Shown: positions 14,561 to 24,790 of the stretch, piece by piece | Layout: every line of letters begins with the position of its first letter | Numbering within the stretch: position 1 is the first letter of the stretch | NCBI RefSeq assembly: GCF_039888675.1 | Contig: NZ_JBDQQR010000001.1 | Location: forward strand, 3,038,001-3,102,000 | DNA from: Mesorhizobium sp. CAU 1732 | GTDB taxonomy: Bacteria; Pseudomonadota; Alphaproteobacteria; Rhizobiales; Rhizobiaceae | Reading direction: 5' to 3' | Length of the DNA: 64,000 bases | The notes under the pieces: model-generated | What the model saw: the letters and a program-made list of their open reading frames with translations, nothing else | What the model was told of the DNA's origin: nothing | Database searches by the model: none | Translations under genes and position numbers: made by a program

Positions 14561-16870
14561 TCAGCGGTGCGAGCGGCTGTCATCGTCGCTCTCTGAAGCG
14601 ATCCGCACCGGTATCGATTTCGCCGCAGGCGTCTTGCTTTCTTCGGCAAACTGCCACAGCGGGATCAGTGCATTGCATTCGGGATAGTAGGCTGCGACCG
14701 TACCTTCGGGAATGTCGTAATCGATCACCTGCAAGCCACCGACGCTTCGGTCGATGCCGTCATCCACGGCGGTGGACAGACGCGCGATGCCGTCCTTGGC
14801 GATACCGAAACGCTCGCGATCCCTCGCATTCATCATCACGATCATGCGGGACTTGTGAATGCCGCGCAGCCGGTCGGCATTGCCATAGACCGTGGTGTTG
14901 AACTGGTCGTTGGACCGTAATGTGATGAGCCGCAGCACATTAGTGTCGCTGCCGTCGTCGAAGCTTGCATGCAGCGCCTTCGGCAGCTTGAAATTGGCCT
15001 TGCCAGTATCGGTTTCCCATATCCGATCGCGCGCCGCCACCGGGCGCGGGAAGCCGCCGGGCGTGTCCATGCGACGGTTGAAATCGCGAAAATCGTCCGG
15101 AAAGATTGCCTGGATTTCGTCGCGCACCAGCGCATAGTCAGCGACCCACTTGTCCCAAGGCACGGCCGGGTTCTCAGGCAGCGCGGCCTTGGCGATTTCG
15201 GCGACAATGCAAGGCTCCGACAGAAGGTGCGCGCTGGCAGGCTTGTGGATGCCGCGCGAGGCGTGAATGCAGGTGGTGGAATCCTCCATCGTCACGATCT
15301 GCGGACCCGAAGCCTGTTCATCGATCTCGGATCGTACCAGCGTCGGCAACAGATAGGAGGTCTTAGCGGTGATGAGATGGGTGCGGTTCAGCTTGGTGGC
15401 GACCTGGACCGACAAATCGAGGTTGCGCCATTTTTCCTCCATCAGTTCGCGCTCGGGGATGGCACGCACGAAATTGCCGCCCAGCCCGATGAAGGCGCTG
15501 ACGGTGCCCGCCACGATTCCCTCACACGCCTCGACCGTGTTCATGCCGTCCTCGCGCGGCGGCTCGAAGCGATAACGTTCGGCCATCGCATCCAGCGGCA
15601 CCAGTTCGACCTTCTCGGCGATGCCGACGGTGCGCTGGCCCTGAACGTTGGAGTGGCCACGGACCGGACAGATGCCCGCGCCGGGCCGCCCGATATTGCC
15701 GCGCATCAAAAGCAAGTTGACCAGCATCTGGACGGTGTCGACGCCAAGCTTGTGCTGGGTCAGACCCATGCCGTAGATCGCGATCACGGATTTCGCACTG
15801 GCGTAGGTTCGCGCCGAATCCCTGATCGCCTCAAGTGGGAGGCCGCACGTCTGCGTTATCTCTTCCCAGGGCGTCTCGCGGACTCTCGTTTCAAACGCCT
15901 CGAAGCCCGATGTGTGTTCAGCAATGAAAGCGGTGTCGATGACCCGCTCGTCGCTGGTTCGCGTCGCTTCGTCGTCCCATTCAAACAGGAACTTGGCGAC
16001 GCCCATCATCACCGCGATGTCGCTGCCCGCACGGGGCTGATAATACTGCGTCGCGATCTGCGTGGCGCTGTTGGTCAGCATCTGGCCGGGTCGCTGCGGA
16101 TTGACGAACTCTTCCCAGCCCCGTTCGCGCAACGGGTTGAACACCACGATGGGCACGTCGCGTTCGCGCACCTCTTGAAGGGAATGAAGCAGGCGCGGCG
16201 AATTGGTCCCGACATTCTGGCCGAAAGAGAAGATGCAGTCGGTTTTGTCGTAATCTTCCAGCAGCACGGTGCCGACCGGCGTGCCGATGCTTTGCGGCAA
16301 GGCCACAGACGTCGTCTCGTGACACATGTTTGAACTGTCGGGCAGGTTGTTGTTGCCGTAGAGCCGCGCAAGAAGCTGATACATGAACGAGGTTTCAAGG
16401 GATGCGCGACCGGAAGCGTAGAACACGACGCTCTTGGGATCGTAGAACTGGAGCTTGGCGCCGATGTCGTCGAACGCGTCTTCCCACGAGACCTCGACAT
16501 ATCTGTCGCTCGCCGCATCATAGCGCATGGGATGCGTCAGGCGGCCCTCGTTCTCCAGATCGTAGTCCGACCAGCCGAGGAGTTCGGAAACCCTATGGCG
16601 GGCAAAGAAGTCCGGTGTGGTTCGTTTCGAGGTAAGGTCCCAGAATGTCGCCTTCGCCCCGTTCTCGCAAAACTCGGCCAGGTGCGGCTTGCTTGGCTTC
16701 GCCCACGCGCAGCTCGTGCACATATAGCCGCCGGTCTTGTTGTGATCGCGCATGAGACCAACCGCGCTGGATACCGCGCGCTGCCGTGTGGAATGCTTCA
16801 CCAGCGATTTGACCGAGCCCCACCCTCCGGTCGGCTGTCGATAGGGTTTGTAGGTGGCTCGATCGGACAT
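14561..16870 (-). CDS. FdhF/YdeP-type molybdopterin oxidoreductase
   Basis: 769 residues. The N-terminus TGGWGSVKSLVKHS and YMCTSCAWAKPSKPH followed by EFCENGAKATFWDLTSKRTT match the YdeP group of the formate dehydrogenase alpha superfamily. Those proteins keep two or three Cys near the N-terminus rather than the full four of FdhF. NMCHETTSVALPQSIG lies where FdhF has its active-site Cys/SeC. The C-terminal molybdopterin dinucleotide domain includes LRLITLRSNDQFNTTVYG. YdeP in enterobacteria is linked to acid resistance, and the electron acceptor is unknown. A GGGAG site precedes the ATG. The nearby cytochrome b561 could be an electron partner (inference). Confidence 0.85.
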   Translation of the reverse strand: MSDRATYKPYRQPTGGWGSVKSLVKHSTRQRAVSSAVGLMRDHNKTGGYMCTSCAWAKPSKPHLAEFCENGAKATFWDLTSKRTTPDFFARHRVSELLGWSDYDLENEGRLTHPMRYDAASDRYVEVSWEDAFDDIGAKLQFYDPKSVVFYASGRASLETSFMYQLLARLYGNNNLPDSSNMCHETTSVALPQSIGTPVGTVLLEDYDKTDCIFSFGQNVGTNSPRLLHSLQEVRERDVPIVVFNPLRERGWEEFVNPQRPGQMLTNSATQIATQYYQPRAGSDIAVMMGVAKFLFEWDDEATRTSDERVIDTAFIAEHTSGFEAFETRVRETPWEEITQTCGLPLEAIRDSARTYASAKSVIAIYGMGLTQHKLGVDTVQMLVNLLLMRGNIGRPGAGICPVRGHSNVQGQRTVGIAEKVELVPLDAMAERYRFEPPREDGMNTVEACEGIVAGTVSAFIGLGGNFVRAIPERELMEEKWRNLDLSVQVATKLNRTHLITAKTSYLLPTLVRSEIDEQASGPQIVTMEDSTTCIHASRGIHKPASAHLLSEPCIVAEIAKAALPENPAVPWDKWVADYALVRDEIQAIFPDDFRDFNRRMDTPGGFPRPVAARDRIWETDTGKANFKLPKALHASFDDGSDTNVLRLITLRSNDQFNTTVYGNADRLRGIHKSRMIVMMNARDRERFGIAKDGIARLSTAVDDGIDRSVGGLQVIDYDIPEGTVAAYYPECNALIPLWQFAEESKTPAAKSIPVRIASESDDDSRSHR

Positions 16871-17227
16871 TGGCGCGCTCCCGGCTGGCTTCCTGTCCGC
16901 TAATGTCTCCCTGCAAAAGATGTTCCCTGCTCATCCGAAGACGCGTTCATGCGCGCCCGCTTTCGCCAGCGCTGAACGCGGGAAAACAGGAACGTTGGCA
17001 GGCGCTGCCGAACGGGCACAGAAGAGAATCTGCGGCGAACGGGCTTAGAAGTTGCCCGCCGCGGCCTCTTTCAGGATCAGCTTCTCGGGTGCCGGATCCG
17101 TCAAGGCAAGGTTTTGGAACTGGATCGAAACAGGCAGGCTGCGCGAAGTGCAGCCTTTCAGACGCCTCGCCATCGCGACGTTGTACGGGATTTTCGTCTT
17201 CAGACGGAACAGGCGGCAAAACCGCCG
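16871..17227. other. Gap between cytochrome b561 and the YdeP-type gene; possible gene remnant
   Basis: No complete gene is supported. On the minus strand a 42-codon frame from ATG 17173 to TAA at 17045 ends LALTDPAPEKLILKEAAAG, which looks like a natural C-terminus, but its upstream part is closed by a TGA. It may be the tail of a gene eroded after the cytochrome gene. The last 100 bp before 16870 must hold the promoter of the oxidoreductase gene; no clear hexamers were picked out. Confidence 0.25.
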
Positions 17228-17776
17228 TCAGCGACGAGTCGGCCACGGAGCCATGCGGGAGAACACGCCGTCTCTCTTCAAGACTGCGTGATAAAGTGCA
17301 GCTCCGATATGGAGCAGGATCAGCGGGATGAGTGCGATGCGCGTGTAGAAATGGATCGACTGCGCGATTTCGGCGATCGGATCGGATTTCGCAACGAGCT
17401 TGGGAATGCCCATCGCGTCGAAGACCTCGAGCGGAAATCCGCCTGCCGACACGCGCACATAGCCCGAAACGCCCATCACGATCAAAAGCGCGTAGAGCAG
17501 CCAGTGGTTGATCTCGGCGATGTGCCGTTGAAGGGGCGGAATACTTGCCGGCAGGGGCGGAGCCGGGTTGAACGCCCGATACACGAGCCGCGTGATGACC
17601 AGCAGGAGGATCACGACGCCGACATTCTTGTGAAAGATGAAGAGCGCGTCCTGCGTGCCACGATCCAACCCTTCCCGGATCATGATCTGACCGGCGGGAA
17701 TGGTTGCGATCACGAGGATGGCCACAATCCAGTGCAACAAACGTGCAAACGGCTTATACGAAGCAGATGCCAACAT
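17228..17776 (-). CDS. Cytochrome b561 family protein
   Basis: 182 residues, four membrane segments. Candidate heme-ligand His residues are in ARLLHWIVA, FIFHKNVGV, INHWLLYALL and IHFYTRIALIPLILLHIGAA. It is a di-heme b-type cytochrome of the bacterial CybB family, moving electrons from quinol or to a periplasmic partner in the inner membrane. ATG 17776 follows AAGGAG; ATG 17803 is also in frame. It is divergent from the CDP-alcohol phosphotransferase gene. It could serve the adjacent molybdopterin oxidoreductase, but no gene coupling proves this. Confidence 0.88.
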   Translation of the reverse strand: MLASASYKPFARLLHWIVAILVIATIPAGQIMIREGLDRGTQDALFIFHKNVGVVILLLVITRLVYRAFNPAPPLPASIPPLQRHIAEINHWLLYALLIVMGVSGYVRVSAGGFPLEVFDAMGIPKLVAKSDPIAEIAQSIHFYTRIALIPLILLHIGAALYHAVLKRDGVFSRMAPWPTRR

Positions 17777-17805
17777 CGCCGGCCACTCCTTGGGACGCGT
17801 CATTC

Positions 17806-18645
17806 ATGGCACCACCCGTGCTTCTTCGCAACTGTGGTTCAAAACTTCGTGCAGCCCTCGGCCACTTGCCGATCCCGCGATTTGAGCCATTCTTTGCCGA
17901 CGCAAGACGCCTCGACATCGGATTCCACGTGGCCCACCCCTTCTACCGCTTCCTGCTCATAGGCTTCGGCAACGCCGCTCTCCTCGCGGCACTCGCCACA
18001 TGGCTTGCGCCTTCGGACGGCAAGACCGCCGTCGTCGCCGCGGTCGCCGTCTACGGAATCGGAATCGTCATCGCGGCATTCGGGCTGCTCGCGACCTACT
18101 CGCACCGCGAACTGGGGTTGGCCAACGCCGTGACCCAGTTGCGCGCGGCGCTCGGCGCGGCGCTGATCGTTCCCCTCGCGGTCCCGGGCATGATGCCGCT
18201 GAGCGACGACCGCGCCTGGGCTGCTTTGGCGATCGCGGCGACCGCACTGGCGCTCGATGGCGTCGACGGCTGGCTCGCGCGCAGAAGCGCCCTCATCTCC
18301 AGCTTCGGCGCGCGCTTCGACATGGAGGTGGATGCGCTGCTCGCGCTGGTGCTTTCGGTACTCGCGCTTCAAAACGGCAAGGCCGGCGCCTGGGTGCTGA
18401 TCCTGGGCATGATGCGCTATCTGTTCGTCATCGCCGGCTGGGCCCTGCCCTGGTTGCAGACGCCGCTTCCCGAGAGCCTCCGCCGCAAAGTCATCTGCGT
18501 CGTCCAGATCGGCACGCTGGTCGTGCTGCTCGCACCTACCGTGCAATCGCCGGTCTCGACGGTGCTCGCGGCGGCCGCCGCGATCCTGCTCGTGTGGTCA
18601 TTTGCCGTCGATGTGGTGTGGCTCGCCAGGAACCGGCGCACATGA
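17806..18645 (+). CDS. CDP-alcohol phosphatidyltransferase family membrane protein
   Basis: 279 residues. The full family motif D-G-x2-A-R-x8-G-x3-D-x3-D is present as DGWLARRSALISSF then GARFDMEVD, so the active site is intact. About six to eight hydrophobic segments follow. These enzymes join an alcohol to a CDP-activated lipid or polyol with loss of CMP. It overlaps the next gene (ATGA at 18642), forming an operon with a sulfatase-fold membrane protein and a flippase-like protein. The substrate cannot be inferred, and the set is not a standard PgsA/PssA context. Confidence 0.85.
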   Translation: MAPPVLLRNCGSKLRAALGHLPIPRFEPFFADARRLDIGFHVAHPFYRFLLIGFGNAALLAALATWLAPSDGKTAVVAAVAVYGIGIVIAAFGLLATYSHRELGLANAVTQLRAALGAALIVPLAVPGMMPLSDDRAWAALAIAATALALDGVDGWLARRSALISSFGARFDMEVDALLALVLSVLALQNGKAGAWVLILGMMRYLFVIAGWALPWLQTPLPESLRRKVICVVQIGTLVVLLAPTVQSPVSTVLAAAAAILLVWSFAVDVVWLARNRRT

Positions 18646-20348
18646 GCCGTGCCGCAAAACTGGCCCTGCTGGTCGTCGCCGCGCTGATCCTGCACCTCGT
18701 TCTGGTGCAGCCGAACCATCCCAGCGCGATGACGCCGGGCGCGTTGCTCCTCTTCCCGCTGGAACTGCCGGTCATCCTGCTCGGGCTGATGCTGCTTCCC
18801 ACCACCGGACGCCTGACGGTTCTCGTCAGGTTCGCACTCGTCGGCCTGCTCGTCGTGACCGCCCTTCTCAAGGTCGCGGACTATGCGATGTTCACCGCCT
18901 TCGCTCGCAGCTTCAACCCGATCATCGACATGCCGCTGGTCGATGCGGGCTGGAATTTGTTGACCGGATCGGTGGGAGCCGTTTCGACGGCAGTGGTGGT
19001 TGCTGCCGGCTCTGCCGCGCTCATCCTGACCGTGATCGGCCTGTGGTGGGCGACCGGCAGGTGGGCGGCGGTTTCCGTTCCGCCACGCTGGCGCAGGGCC
19101 ACGCGCGCGGCCGCACTCGTGGCGACCGGCATTGCGGTCGCCGACATGGGCCACGCATCATCGGTCTGGCGGCTTCCCTTCGATCCGCCGGGCGCAGCCT
19201 TCACCGCAAGCGTCGGCGTCCAGCGCACCATGCTGGCAGCGCGGACGGTCGCCGACATAAGCGACTTCAGCCGTGCGGCGGCAGAGGACGAACTCGCCGA
19301 TCGCGACGATCTTTTCGATAGCATAGGCAATCGCGACGTGATCCTCATCTATGTCGAGAGCTACGGACGCACGAGCTTCGACAACCCGCTTTACGCCACC
19401 ACCCATCGCGCGACGCTGAGAAACGCCGAGCGCATGCTGGCGTCGAGTGGATTGTCGACACGATCGGGTTGGCTCACCTCGCCGATCGCCGGCGGCCAGA
19501 GTTGGCTTGCGCATGGGACACTTGCGTCGGGCCTGCTAACCGACAACCAGGCGCGCTACGGCGCAATGCTCATGAGCCCGCGTCGCACACTTTTTCACCT
19601 CGCGCAGGAGGCGGGCTTCGAGACGCTGGCGGTCATGCCGGCGATCACGCTCGCCTGGCCGGAGGGCGAAAGGATGGGCTTCGGCCGGATCTACGACGCC
19701 GAGGCGCTCGCCTACCGGGGAAAGCCGTTCAACTGGGTCACGATGCCAGACCAGTTCACGCTTTCGGCGCTCGAGCGCATCCTGTCGCAGGACAGAACCG
19801 GGCGTGGGAGGATGGTTCAGGTCGCGCTGATTTCGTCACATGCACCATGGTTGCCGATCCCCGAGTTGATCGATTGGGACGAGGTGGGCGACGGCAGTGC
19901 CTTCGACCGCTGGGCGACATCGGGCGAAACGCCTGAGACGGTGTGGCGCGATCAGGACCGCGTGCGCAACCAGTATCGTCTCGCGGTCGACTACGCACTG
20001 CGCGCGGTCACCGAGTTCGCCGCACGACAGGCGCCCCGTACGCCTCTGATCGTGGTGCTCGGCGACCATCAGCCGGCGCGGTTCGTGTCACAGATCGAGA
20101 GTCGGGACGTCCCCGTCCACATCATCGCTCCGCAGGATCTGATGTCGTCCATCGACGGATGGGGATGGGCCGAAGGGATGGTGCCGGACGCCAGCACGCC
20201 TGTCTGGCCCATGGCGGCGTTTCGCGACACGTTCATCGAGGCGTTCAGTGTACCGCCGGCTGGACCTGTGGACACCTCGCTGGTCAGAAGGCCGGAGAGG
20301 AAAGTCGATGGATCGCGCCTTGAAATTCCGCAAGATCGGCTAGATTAG
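18642..20348 (+). CDS. Membrane-anchored sulfatase/alkaline-phosphatase-fold protein
   Basis: 568 residues. Four to five N-terminal membrane segments (to about residue 170) are followed by a periplasmic catalytic domain. Metal-site features are DVILIYVESYGR and VVLGDHQPARF; a candidate nucleophile Ser/Thr lies in IAGGQSWLAHGTLASG. The layout resembles phosphoglycerol or phosphoethanolamine transferases (OpgB, EptA, LtaS classes) more than secreted sulfatases. With the CDP-alcohol enzyme before it, a headgroup transferase acting on an envelope lipid or glycan is plausible, but this is inference. The start overlaps the preceding stop (ATGA). Confidence 0.82.
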   Translation: MSRAAKLALLVVAALILHLVLVQPNHPSAMTPGALLLFPLELPVILLGLMLLPTTGRLTVLVRFALVGLLVVTALLKVADYAMFTAFARSFNPIIDMPLVDAGWNLLTGSVGAVSTAVVVAAGSAALILTVIGLWWATGRWAAVSVPPRWRRATRAAALVATGIAVADMGHASSVWRLPFDPPGAAFTASVGVQRTMLAARTVADISDFSRAAAEDELADRDDLFDSIGNRDVILIYVESYGRTSFDNPLYATTHRATLRNAERMLASSGLSTRSGWLTSPIAGGQSWLAHGTLASGLLTDNQARYGAMLMSPRRTLFHLAQEAGFETLAVMPAITLAWPEGERMGFGRIYDAEALAYRGKPFNWVTMPDQFTLSALERILSQDRTGRGRMVQVALISSHAPWLPIPELIDWDEVGDGSAFDRWATSGETPETVWRDQDRVRNQYRLAVDYALRAVTEFAARQAPRTPLIVVLGDHQPARFVSQIESRDVPVHIIAPQDLMSSIDGWGWAEGMVPDASTPVWPMAAFRDTFIEAFSVPPAGPVDTSLVRRPERKVDGSRLEIPQDRLD

Positions 20349-20350
20349 CC

Positions 20351-21337
20351 ATGGATGACACGGTCCGGACCACGACGAAGCGGATTATGCGGAGACAGAT
20401 TGCCGCGACAGCCCTGCGCGTCGGTACGCCGGTCGCGATCCTTGCAATCCTGTGGAATTTTCTCGACGGTCCACACATTATCGACCGCCTGGCGCATACG
20501 GACTGGCGATGGATATCAGCGGCGCTCCTGACGGCAATCCTGCAGATCGTGCTGTCGGCATTGCGCTGGCAACTGACGGCGCGAGCGCTCGGGCTTCCGC
20601 TCCAGACCGCCTATGCGATCCGCGAGTATTTCGTGGCGCAACTGGTCAACCAGACCATACCGGGAGGCGTGGTGGGCGACATCGCGCGGGCGGTTCGGTC
20701 GCGGGGCGGCACAACGCTCGCCATTGCAGGACAGGCCGTCGTGCTGGAACGTGCCTCGGGTCAGATCGCGATCTTCGCGGTGATGCTGTCGGGCCTCGCC
20801 TTCGTGGCCCTCGTGCCGAGCGGTCTCAGCCTGCCGCCGAACGCGATCAATTTCGGTGTCATCGCAGTCGCGGCGATACTCGCCATCGGCCTCGCATGGC
20901 TGGCATGGAAGCACATCGGATTGCCGCAACGCCTGCGTCTTCTCGCTTCCTCGTCGCGCCATGCGCTGTTCGGTCGTTCGGTCCGGTTGCGACAGGTCTT
21001 GCTCGGCCTGGCGATCGTCGCGTGCAATCTCGCGACCTTTGCGTTTGCAGCGCGCGCGACGGGAACCGCGTTGAGCCTTGCCGCCGCGATGTGCATCATC
21101 CCGCTGATACTGACCGCTATGCTCCTGCCGCTGTCGATCGCCGGCTGGGGCTTTCGCGAAGGCGCGGCCGCGGTGCTTCTTCCCTTTGCAGGCGCGACGC
21201 CGGAAGGTGCGGTGGCGGCGAGCGTCGCGTTCGGTATCGTGATTCTGGCCGCGAGCCTGCCGGGGGTCTTCTGGCTGGTGCGCCGAAGCGTTCCGACGCC
21301 ACCGCCCGTGGGCACCTTCCGGGAGCCGGCACGGTGA
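20351..21337 (+). CDS. Flippase-like integral membrane protein (UPF0104/LPG synthase TM domain)
   Basis: 328 residues with about eight membrane segments. The blocks RWISAALLTAILQIVLSALR, YFVAQLVNQTIPGGVVGDIA and ITVLLPLSIAGWGFREGAAA-like ILTAMLLPLSIAGWGFREGA are hallmark positions of the MprF N-terminal domain / AglD-YbhN family. Members move lipids across the membrane or aid glycolipid assembly. It starts 2 nt after the preceding stop and closes the three-gene envelope operon. Confidence 0.85.
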   Translation: MDDTVRTTTKRIMRRQIAATALRVGTPVAILAILWNFLDGPHIIDRLAHTDWRWISAALLTAILQIVLSALRWQLTARALGLPLQTAYAIREYFVAQLVNQTIPGGVVGDIARAVRSRGGTTLAIAGQAVVLERASGQIAIFAVMLSGLAFVALVPSGLSLPPNAINFGVIAVAAILAIGLAWLAWKHIGLPQRLRLLASSSRHALFGRSVRLRQVLLGLAIVACNLATFAFAARATGTALSLAAAMCIIPLILTAMLLPLSIAGWGFREGAAAVLLPFAGATPEGAVAASVAFGIVILAASLPGVFWLVRRSVPTPPPVGTFREPAR

Positions 21338-21358
21338 ATTCCAGATGACGAGGACACG

Positions 21359-22360
21359 ATGATGACCCGGTTTCACCTGACGCGCCGCCATTTATTGGGA
21401 GCCGGTCTCGGTACGTTCGCAGCCGCCGCGACGGGATTGCGGCCGACATCGCTTTTCGCCGCCACACCCGTTTCCTTCCAGCTCTCATGGCTGCATTCGG
21501 TTCAGTTCGCCGGCAGCTACATCGCCAAATCGCGCGGCTACTGGACCGAGCAGAACCTTGATGTAACGCTCAATCCGGGCGGGCCGAACGCACCCGTCGA
21601 GCCGCCCGTCGTCGCCGGCCAGGCGCTGGTGGGGATTTCGGCCGCCGACTACACCGCCGCCGCCGTGGCACAGGGTGCTCCCTTCAGGATCGTGGCGGTC
21701 GCGATGCAGAAGAACCCCTTCACCATCGCCTCCCTGCCCGCAAATCCGGTGCGCACGCCAGCCGACCTCGTCGGCAAGAGGATCGGCATGGCGCTCGCCA
21801 ACACACCTGTCCTCCAGGCGCTCTGCACCATCAACGACGTCGATATCGATGCGATCGAGATTGTGCCGACGCAGTACGATGCCGCTCCGCTCATTGCCGG
21901 CCAGGTCGATTGCCTGCTCTGCTGGGAGACCGATCTGCCGGTCGCGATGACCGTGAAGGGCATCGACAACGTGACCATGCTGATGGCCGACCACGGCTAT
22001 GTGCTGCACTCTCAGACCTATATCGCGACCGACGAGAGCATCGCCGACAGGCGTGCCGAGATCGTCGGCCTGCTGCGCGGCGAAGCGCGGGGCTGGAACG
22101 AGTTTCGCGCCGATCCCGATGCGGCCGCCCAACTCACCGTCGACATGTTCCCGGATGCCGGCCTCGACATCGAGATCCAGAAACGTCAGGCGGAACGCCA
22201 GACGCCGCTGATGTTCTCCGACCTGACCGAAGAACACGGCTTCGGCTGGTTCACCGACGACACCGTCGCGCAGAACATCGAAACGCTCAAGCTGCTGGGT
22301 CGGGACGTGACGCCGGATTTGTGGGACCGGTCACTCCTCGAAGAAGCATATGCCAGTTGA
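21359..22360 (+). CDS. NMT1/THI5-like ABC importer substrate-binding protein
   Basis: 333 residues. A Tat-type signal is visible ([19 protein letters not shown]), with the mature domain starting near [40 protein letters not shown] and [18 protein letters not shown] match the NMT1 family that carries pyrimidine precursors, sulfonates or similar heteroatom compounds. It overlaps the ATPase gene by 11 bp, so it belongs to the importer encoded at 22350-24766. Ligand unknown; thiamine-precursor, riboflavin or sulfonate types are possible. Confidence 0.88.
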   Translation: MMTRFHLTRRHLLGAGLGTFAAAATGLRPTSLFAATPVSFQLSWLHSVQFAGSYIAKSRGYWTEQNLDVTLNPGGPNAPVEPPVVAGQALVGISAADYTAAAVAQGAPFRIVAVAMQKNPFTIASLPANPVRTPADLVGKRIGMALANTPVLQALCTINDVDIDAIEIVPTQYDAAPLIAGQVDCLLCWETDLPVAMTVKGIDNVTMLMADHGYVLHSQTYIATDESIADRRAEIVGLLRGEARGWNEFRADPDAAAQLTVDMFPDAGLDIEIQKRQAERQTPLMFSDLTEEHGFGWFTDDTVAQNIETLKLLGRDVTPDLWDRSLLEEAYAS

Positions 22361-23165
22361 GTTGAACGCGTCCGCACCACCCGAACTCATCTGCCGCGAC
22401 CTTGCGAAGACTTTCAAGGGGCCGGCGGGTTCGGTGGAGGCTGTGGGCGCCTTGAACCTGACGATTGCCGCCGGCCGCACCACCGCCCTCGTCGGTCCCT
22501 CCGGCTGCGGCAAGTCGACGGTGCTGCGCATGATCGCCGGGCTGGAGCCCCCCACCACCGGCTCGGTCAGCATTGGAGGCGAAACGCCACTCGCCGTTCG
22601 CAAGCGCGCTGGTCTCGCGCTCGCCTTCCAGGAAGCGTCTCTGCTTCCATGGCGCACGGTGCGCGGCAACATTTCGCTCGCCCGCCAGCTCGCCCGCTTT
22701 ACGGCAGACGCTGAGGCGGTCGATGCGCTGATCGATCTGGTCGGACTGTCCGGTTTCGAGGAGACGCGACCGGCCGAACTCTCGGGCGGCATGCGCCAGC
22801 GCGTGGCGATCGCACGCTGCCTTGCGACGGAACCGGGCTTGCTGCTTCTCGACGAACCCTTCGGCGCGGTCGACGAGTTGACGCGCGCGAAACTCAATCA
22901 GGACTTGCCCACGCTCTGGGAGCGGCGGGGAACGACCACCGTGCTGGTCACGCATTCGGTGCGTGAGGCCGTGCTCCTGTCCGACCGCGTGATCGTATTT
23001 TCGCCACGTCCGGCAACGGTCGTCGCTGACATCGAGATCACGTTGCCCCGGCCCCGTACGCGCGACATCACGCGCGGCGAACGCTATGAACAGCTCGTGG
23101 ATGAGGTGTCGTCAGCCATCTGGGCGGGAGCCGATCCAGCGCCTGCGGCTCAGGCGGCCGAGTGA
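22350..23165 (+). CDS. ABC importer ATP-binding protein, TauB/SsuB/ThiZ type
   Basis: 271 residues. Walker A is GPSGCGKST, the Q-loop is [17 protein letters not shown], the signature is [16 protein letters not shown], Walker B is [13 protein letters not shown], and the switch His is in [10 protein letters not shown]. The LLPW Q-loop is typical of nitrate/taurine/thiamine-precursor importers. It ends in a GTGA overlap with the fused permease gene. Confidence 0.92.
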   Translation: MPVELNASAPPELICRDLAKTFKGPAGSVEAVGALNLTIAAGRTTALVGPSGCGKSTVLRMIAGLEPPTTGSVSIGGETPLAVRKRAGLALAFQEASLLPWRTVRGNISLARQLARFTADAEAVDALIDLVGLSGFEETRPAELSGGMRQRVAIARCLATEPGLLLLDEPFGAVDELTRAKLNQDLPTLWERRGTTTVLVTHSVREAVLLSDRVIVFSPRPATVVADIEITLPRPRTRDITRGERYEQLVDEVSSAIWAGADPAPAAQAAE

Positions 23166-24766
23166 GCGCGACATCGCTCCCGCTGAGCGAGAGACGCGCC
23201 GCATTGCCCCCGGCAGCCACCTTCTTGAGCGTCGTGGTGGCACTTCTCGCATGGGAACTGCTTGCCCGAAGTCTCGCCGGAACGTTTCTGCTGGCCGGTC
23301 CGTGGGACGTGGCAACGTATCTCCATGCCAATGCGGGCCTGATCGGCCGCGCACTGGCCGTCACCATGCAGGAAGCCGCATGGGGCTTTCTGTTCGGCAA
23401 CCTGGCAGCTGTCGGGCTTGCGCTCATCGCCCACATGCTGCCGCGCACCGAAAAGCTCGTCTCGGCGCTGGCGCTCCTGTTCTTCTGCCTGCCACTCGTC
23501 GCGACCGGCCCGATACTGCGCCTGCTCTATGGGCCCGGAATAGGGCCACAGATCACGCTCGCGGCGCTGGCCGTTTACTACACGACCTACCTGTCGGTGA
23601 TGGTCGGCCTGCGCGCGGTGCCGTCCAACTGGGTCGATCTCGTCAGGAGTTATGGACGCGGCAGCGCGACCGAACTTGTCCGGGTGCGTGCGAGAGCGGC
23701 CCTGCCCTATCTGATCGGCGGGCTCCAGATCGCGGCACCGGCGGCATTCCTCGGCGCGATGGTGGGTGAGTTCACCGGCGCTGAGCGCGGCATGGGCGTT
23801 CTCGCGATCCGTGCAATGCGCGAACTCGACGTACAGGCGACATGGACGCTGGCATGCGTCGCATCGGCAGTGAGCATGGTGGCGTACTGGCTGTTCGGAT
23901 GGATCGGGCGACGCCTGAGCGTCGCGCCGCCTGCCCTGATCCTGTCGTCGCCCGGTCCTCGCGAGACGCACCCCACACATGGTCGGCGGTTTCTGAGCAG
24001 CCTCGCAATGTTCGTCCTGATTGCCGTGGTCGTCCTGATCGCATGGCGCGGCCTGATGGATTTGTTTGACCTCAACGTGTTTTTTGCCAAGCGCCCGGAC
24101 GACGTCTGGCGTTTTCTGATCACCGATCTCGATGCCGCGACCAACCGCGCGGTCCTGTTCGAAGCCCTCGGCCAGACGCTCGTCTTCACGCTGCCGGGCT
24201 ATCTGGTGGGGCTGGCACTGGGTGCCGGTCTGGCCGCCTGCATCATGCTCCTGCCGTCGCTCTCCGCGACCGTCCTGCCGGTCGCCATAGCCCTGCGCTC
24301 GATCCCGATCGTCACGACCGCGCCGCTCATCGTGCTGGCGCTCGGGCGCGATGCGGCCGGCATGGTGACCATTGTCGCGATCATGATCTTCTTTCCCACA
24401 CTCGTCGCCTGCCTTCAGGGCATGCGCCAGGCACCGGCAGAAGTGCTGGACATCTTCGACAGCTATGCCGCGAGCCGCTGGCAGCGGCTCAGGCTGGCTC
24501 AGGTGCCCGCAATGCTGCCGGCCTTTTTCGCCGCCGCGCGCATGGCTGTGCCGGCCGCCTTCCTGGCAGTGACGACGGCCGAATGGCTCGGGACGGGAAC
24601 CGGCATCGGCGGGCTCATTGCGATGACGGCATCGACCTCGGCATACGGGATGTTGTGGAGCGGCGTGGCAGCGCTCTCGCTCCTTGCATGCGCCGCCTAT
24701 GTAGCAGTCGAGTTCGTCGAGCGGGCGGTGCTCAGCCGCTATGCGAGCGAGCAGATCGTGCGCTGA
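23162..24766 (+). CDS. Fused double permease of the NMT1-type ABC importer
   Basis: 534 residues, about twice the usual length. Two complete BPD-type permease domains are joined in one chain. The first EAA loop is [20 protein letters not shown] near residue 160 and the second is [20 protein letters not shown] near residue 430. Each is followed by the expected Leu/Pro- and Ala-rich helix ([40 protein letters not shown]). The start is GTG 23162, overlapping the ATPase stop. One chain would thus make the whole membrane channel, whereas most family importers use a homodimer. Confidence 0.88.
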   Translation: MSATSLPLSERRAALPPAATFLSVVVALLAWELLARSLAGTFLLAGPWDVATYLHANAGLIGRALAVTMQEAAWGFLFGNLAAVGLALIAHMLPRTEKLVSALALLFFCLPLVATGPILRLLYGPGIGPQITLAALAVYYTTYLSVMVGLRAVPSNWVDLVRSYGRGSATELVRVRARAALPYLIGGLQIAAPAAFLGAMVGEFTGAERGMGVLAIRAMRELDVQATWTLACVASAVSMVAYWLFGWIGRRLSVAPPALILSSPGPRETHPTHGRRFLSSLAMFVLIAVVVLIAWRGLMDLFDLNVFFAKRPDDVWRFLITDLDAATNRAVLFEALGQTLVFTLPGYLVGLALGAGLAACIMLLPSLSATVLPVAIALRSIPIVTTAPLIVLALGRDAAGMVTIVAIMIFFPTLVACLQGMRQAPAEVLDIFDSYAASRWQRLRLAQVPAMLPAFFAAARMAVPAAFLAVTTAEWLGTGTGIGGLIAMTASTSAYGMLWSGVAALSLLACAAYVAVEFVERAVLSRYASEQIVR

Positions 24767-24790
24767 GGCATGACCATTGGAGCAGACGGA

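Noticed and set aside
18000..18641. Longer N-terminal extension of the sulfatase-fold protein
   Set aside because: This stretch is the CDP-alcohol gene read in another frame; the real start overlaps its stop at 18642.
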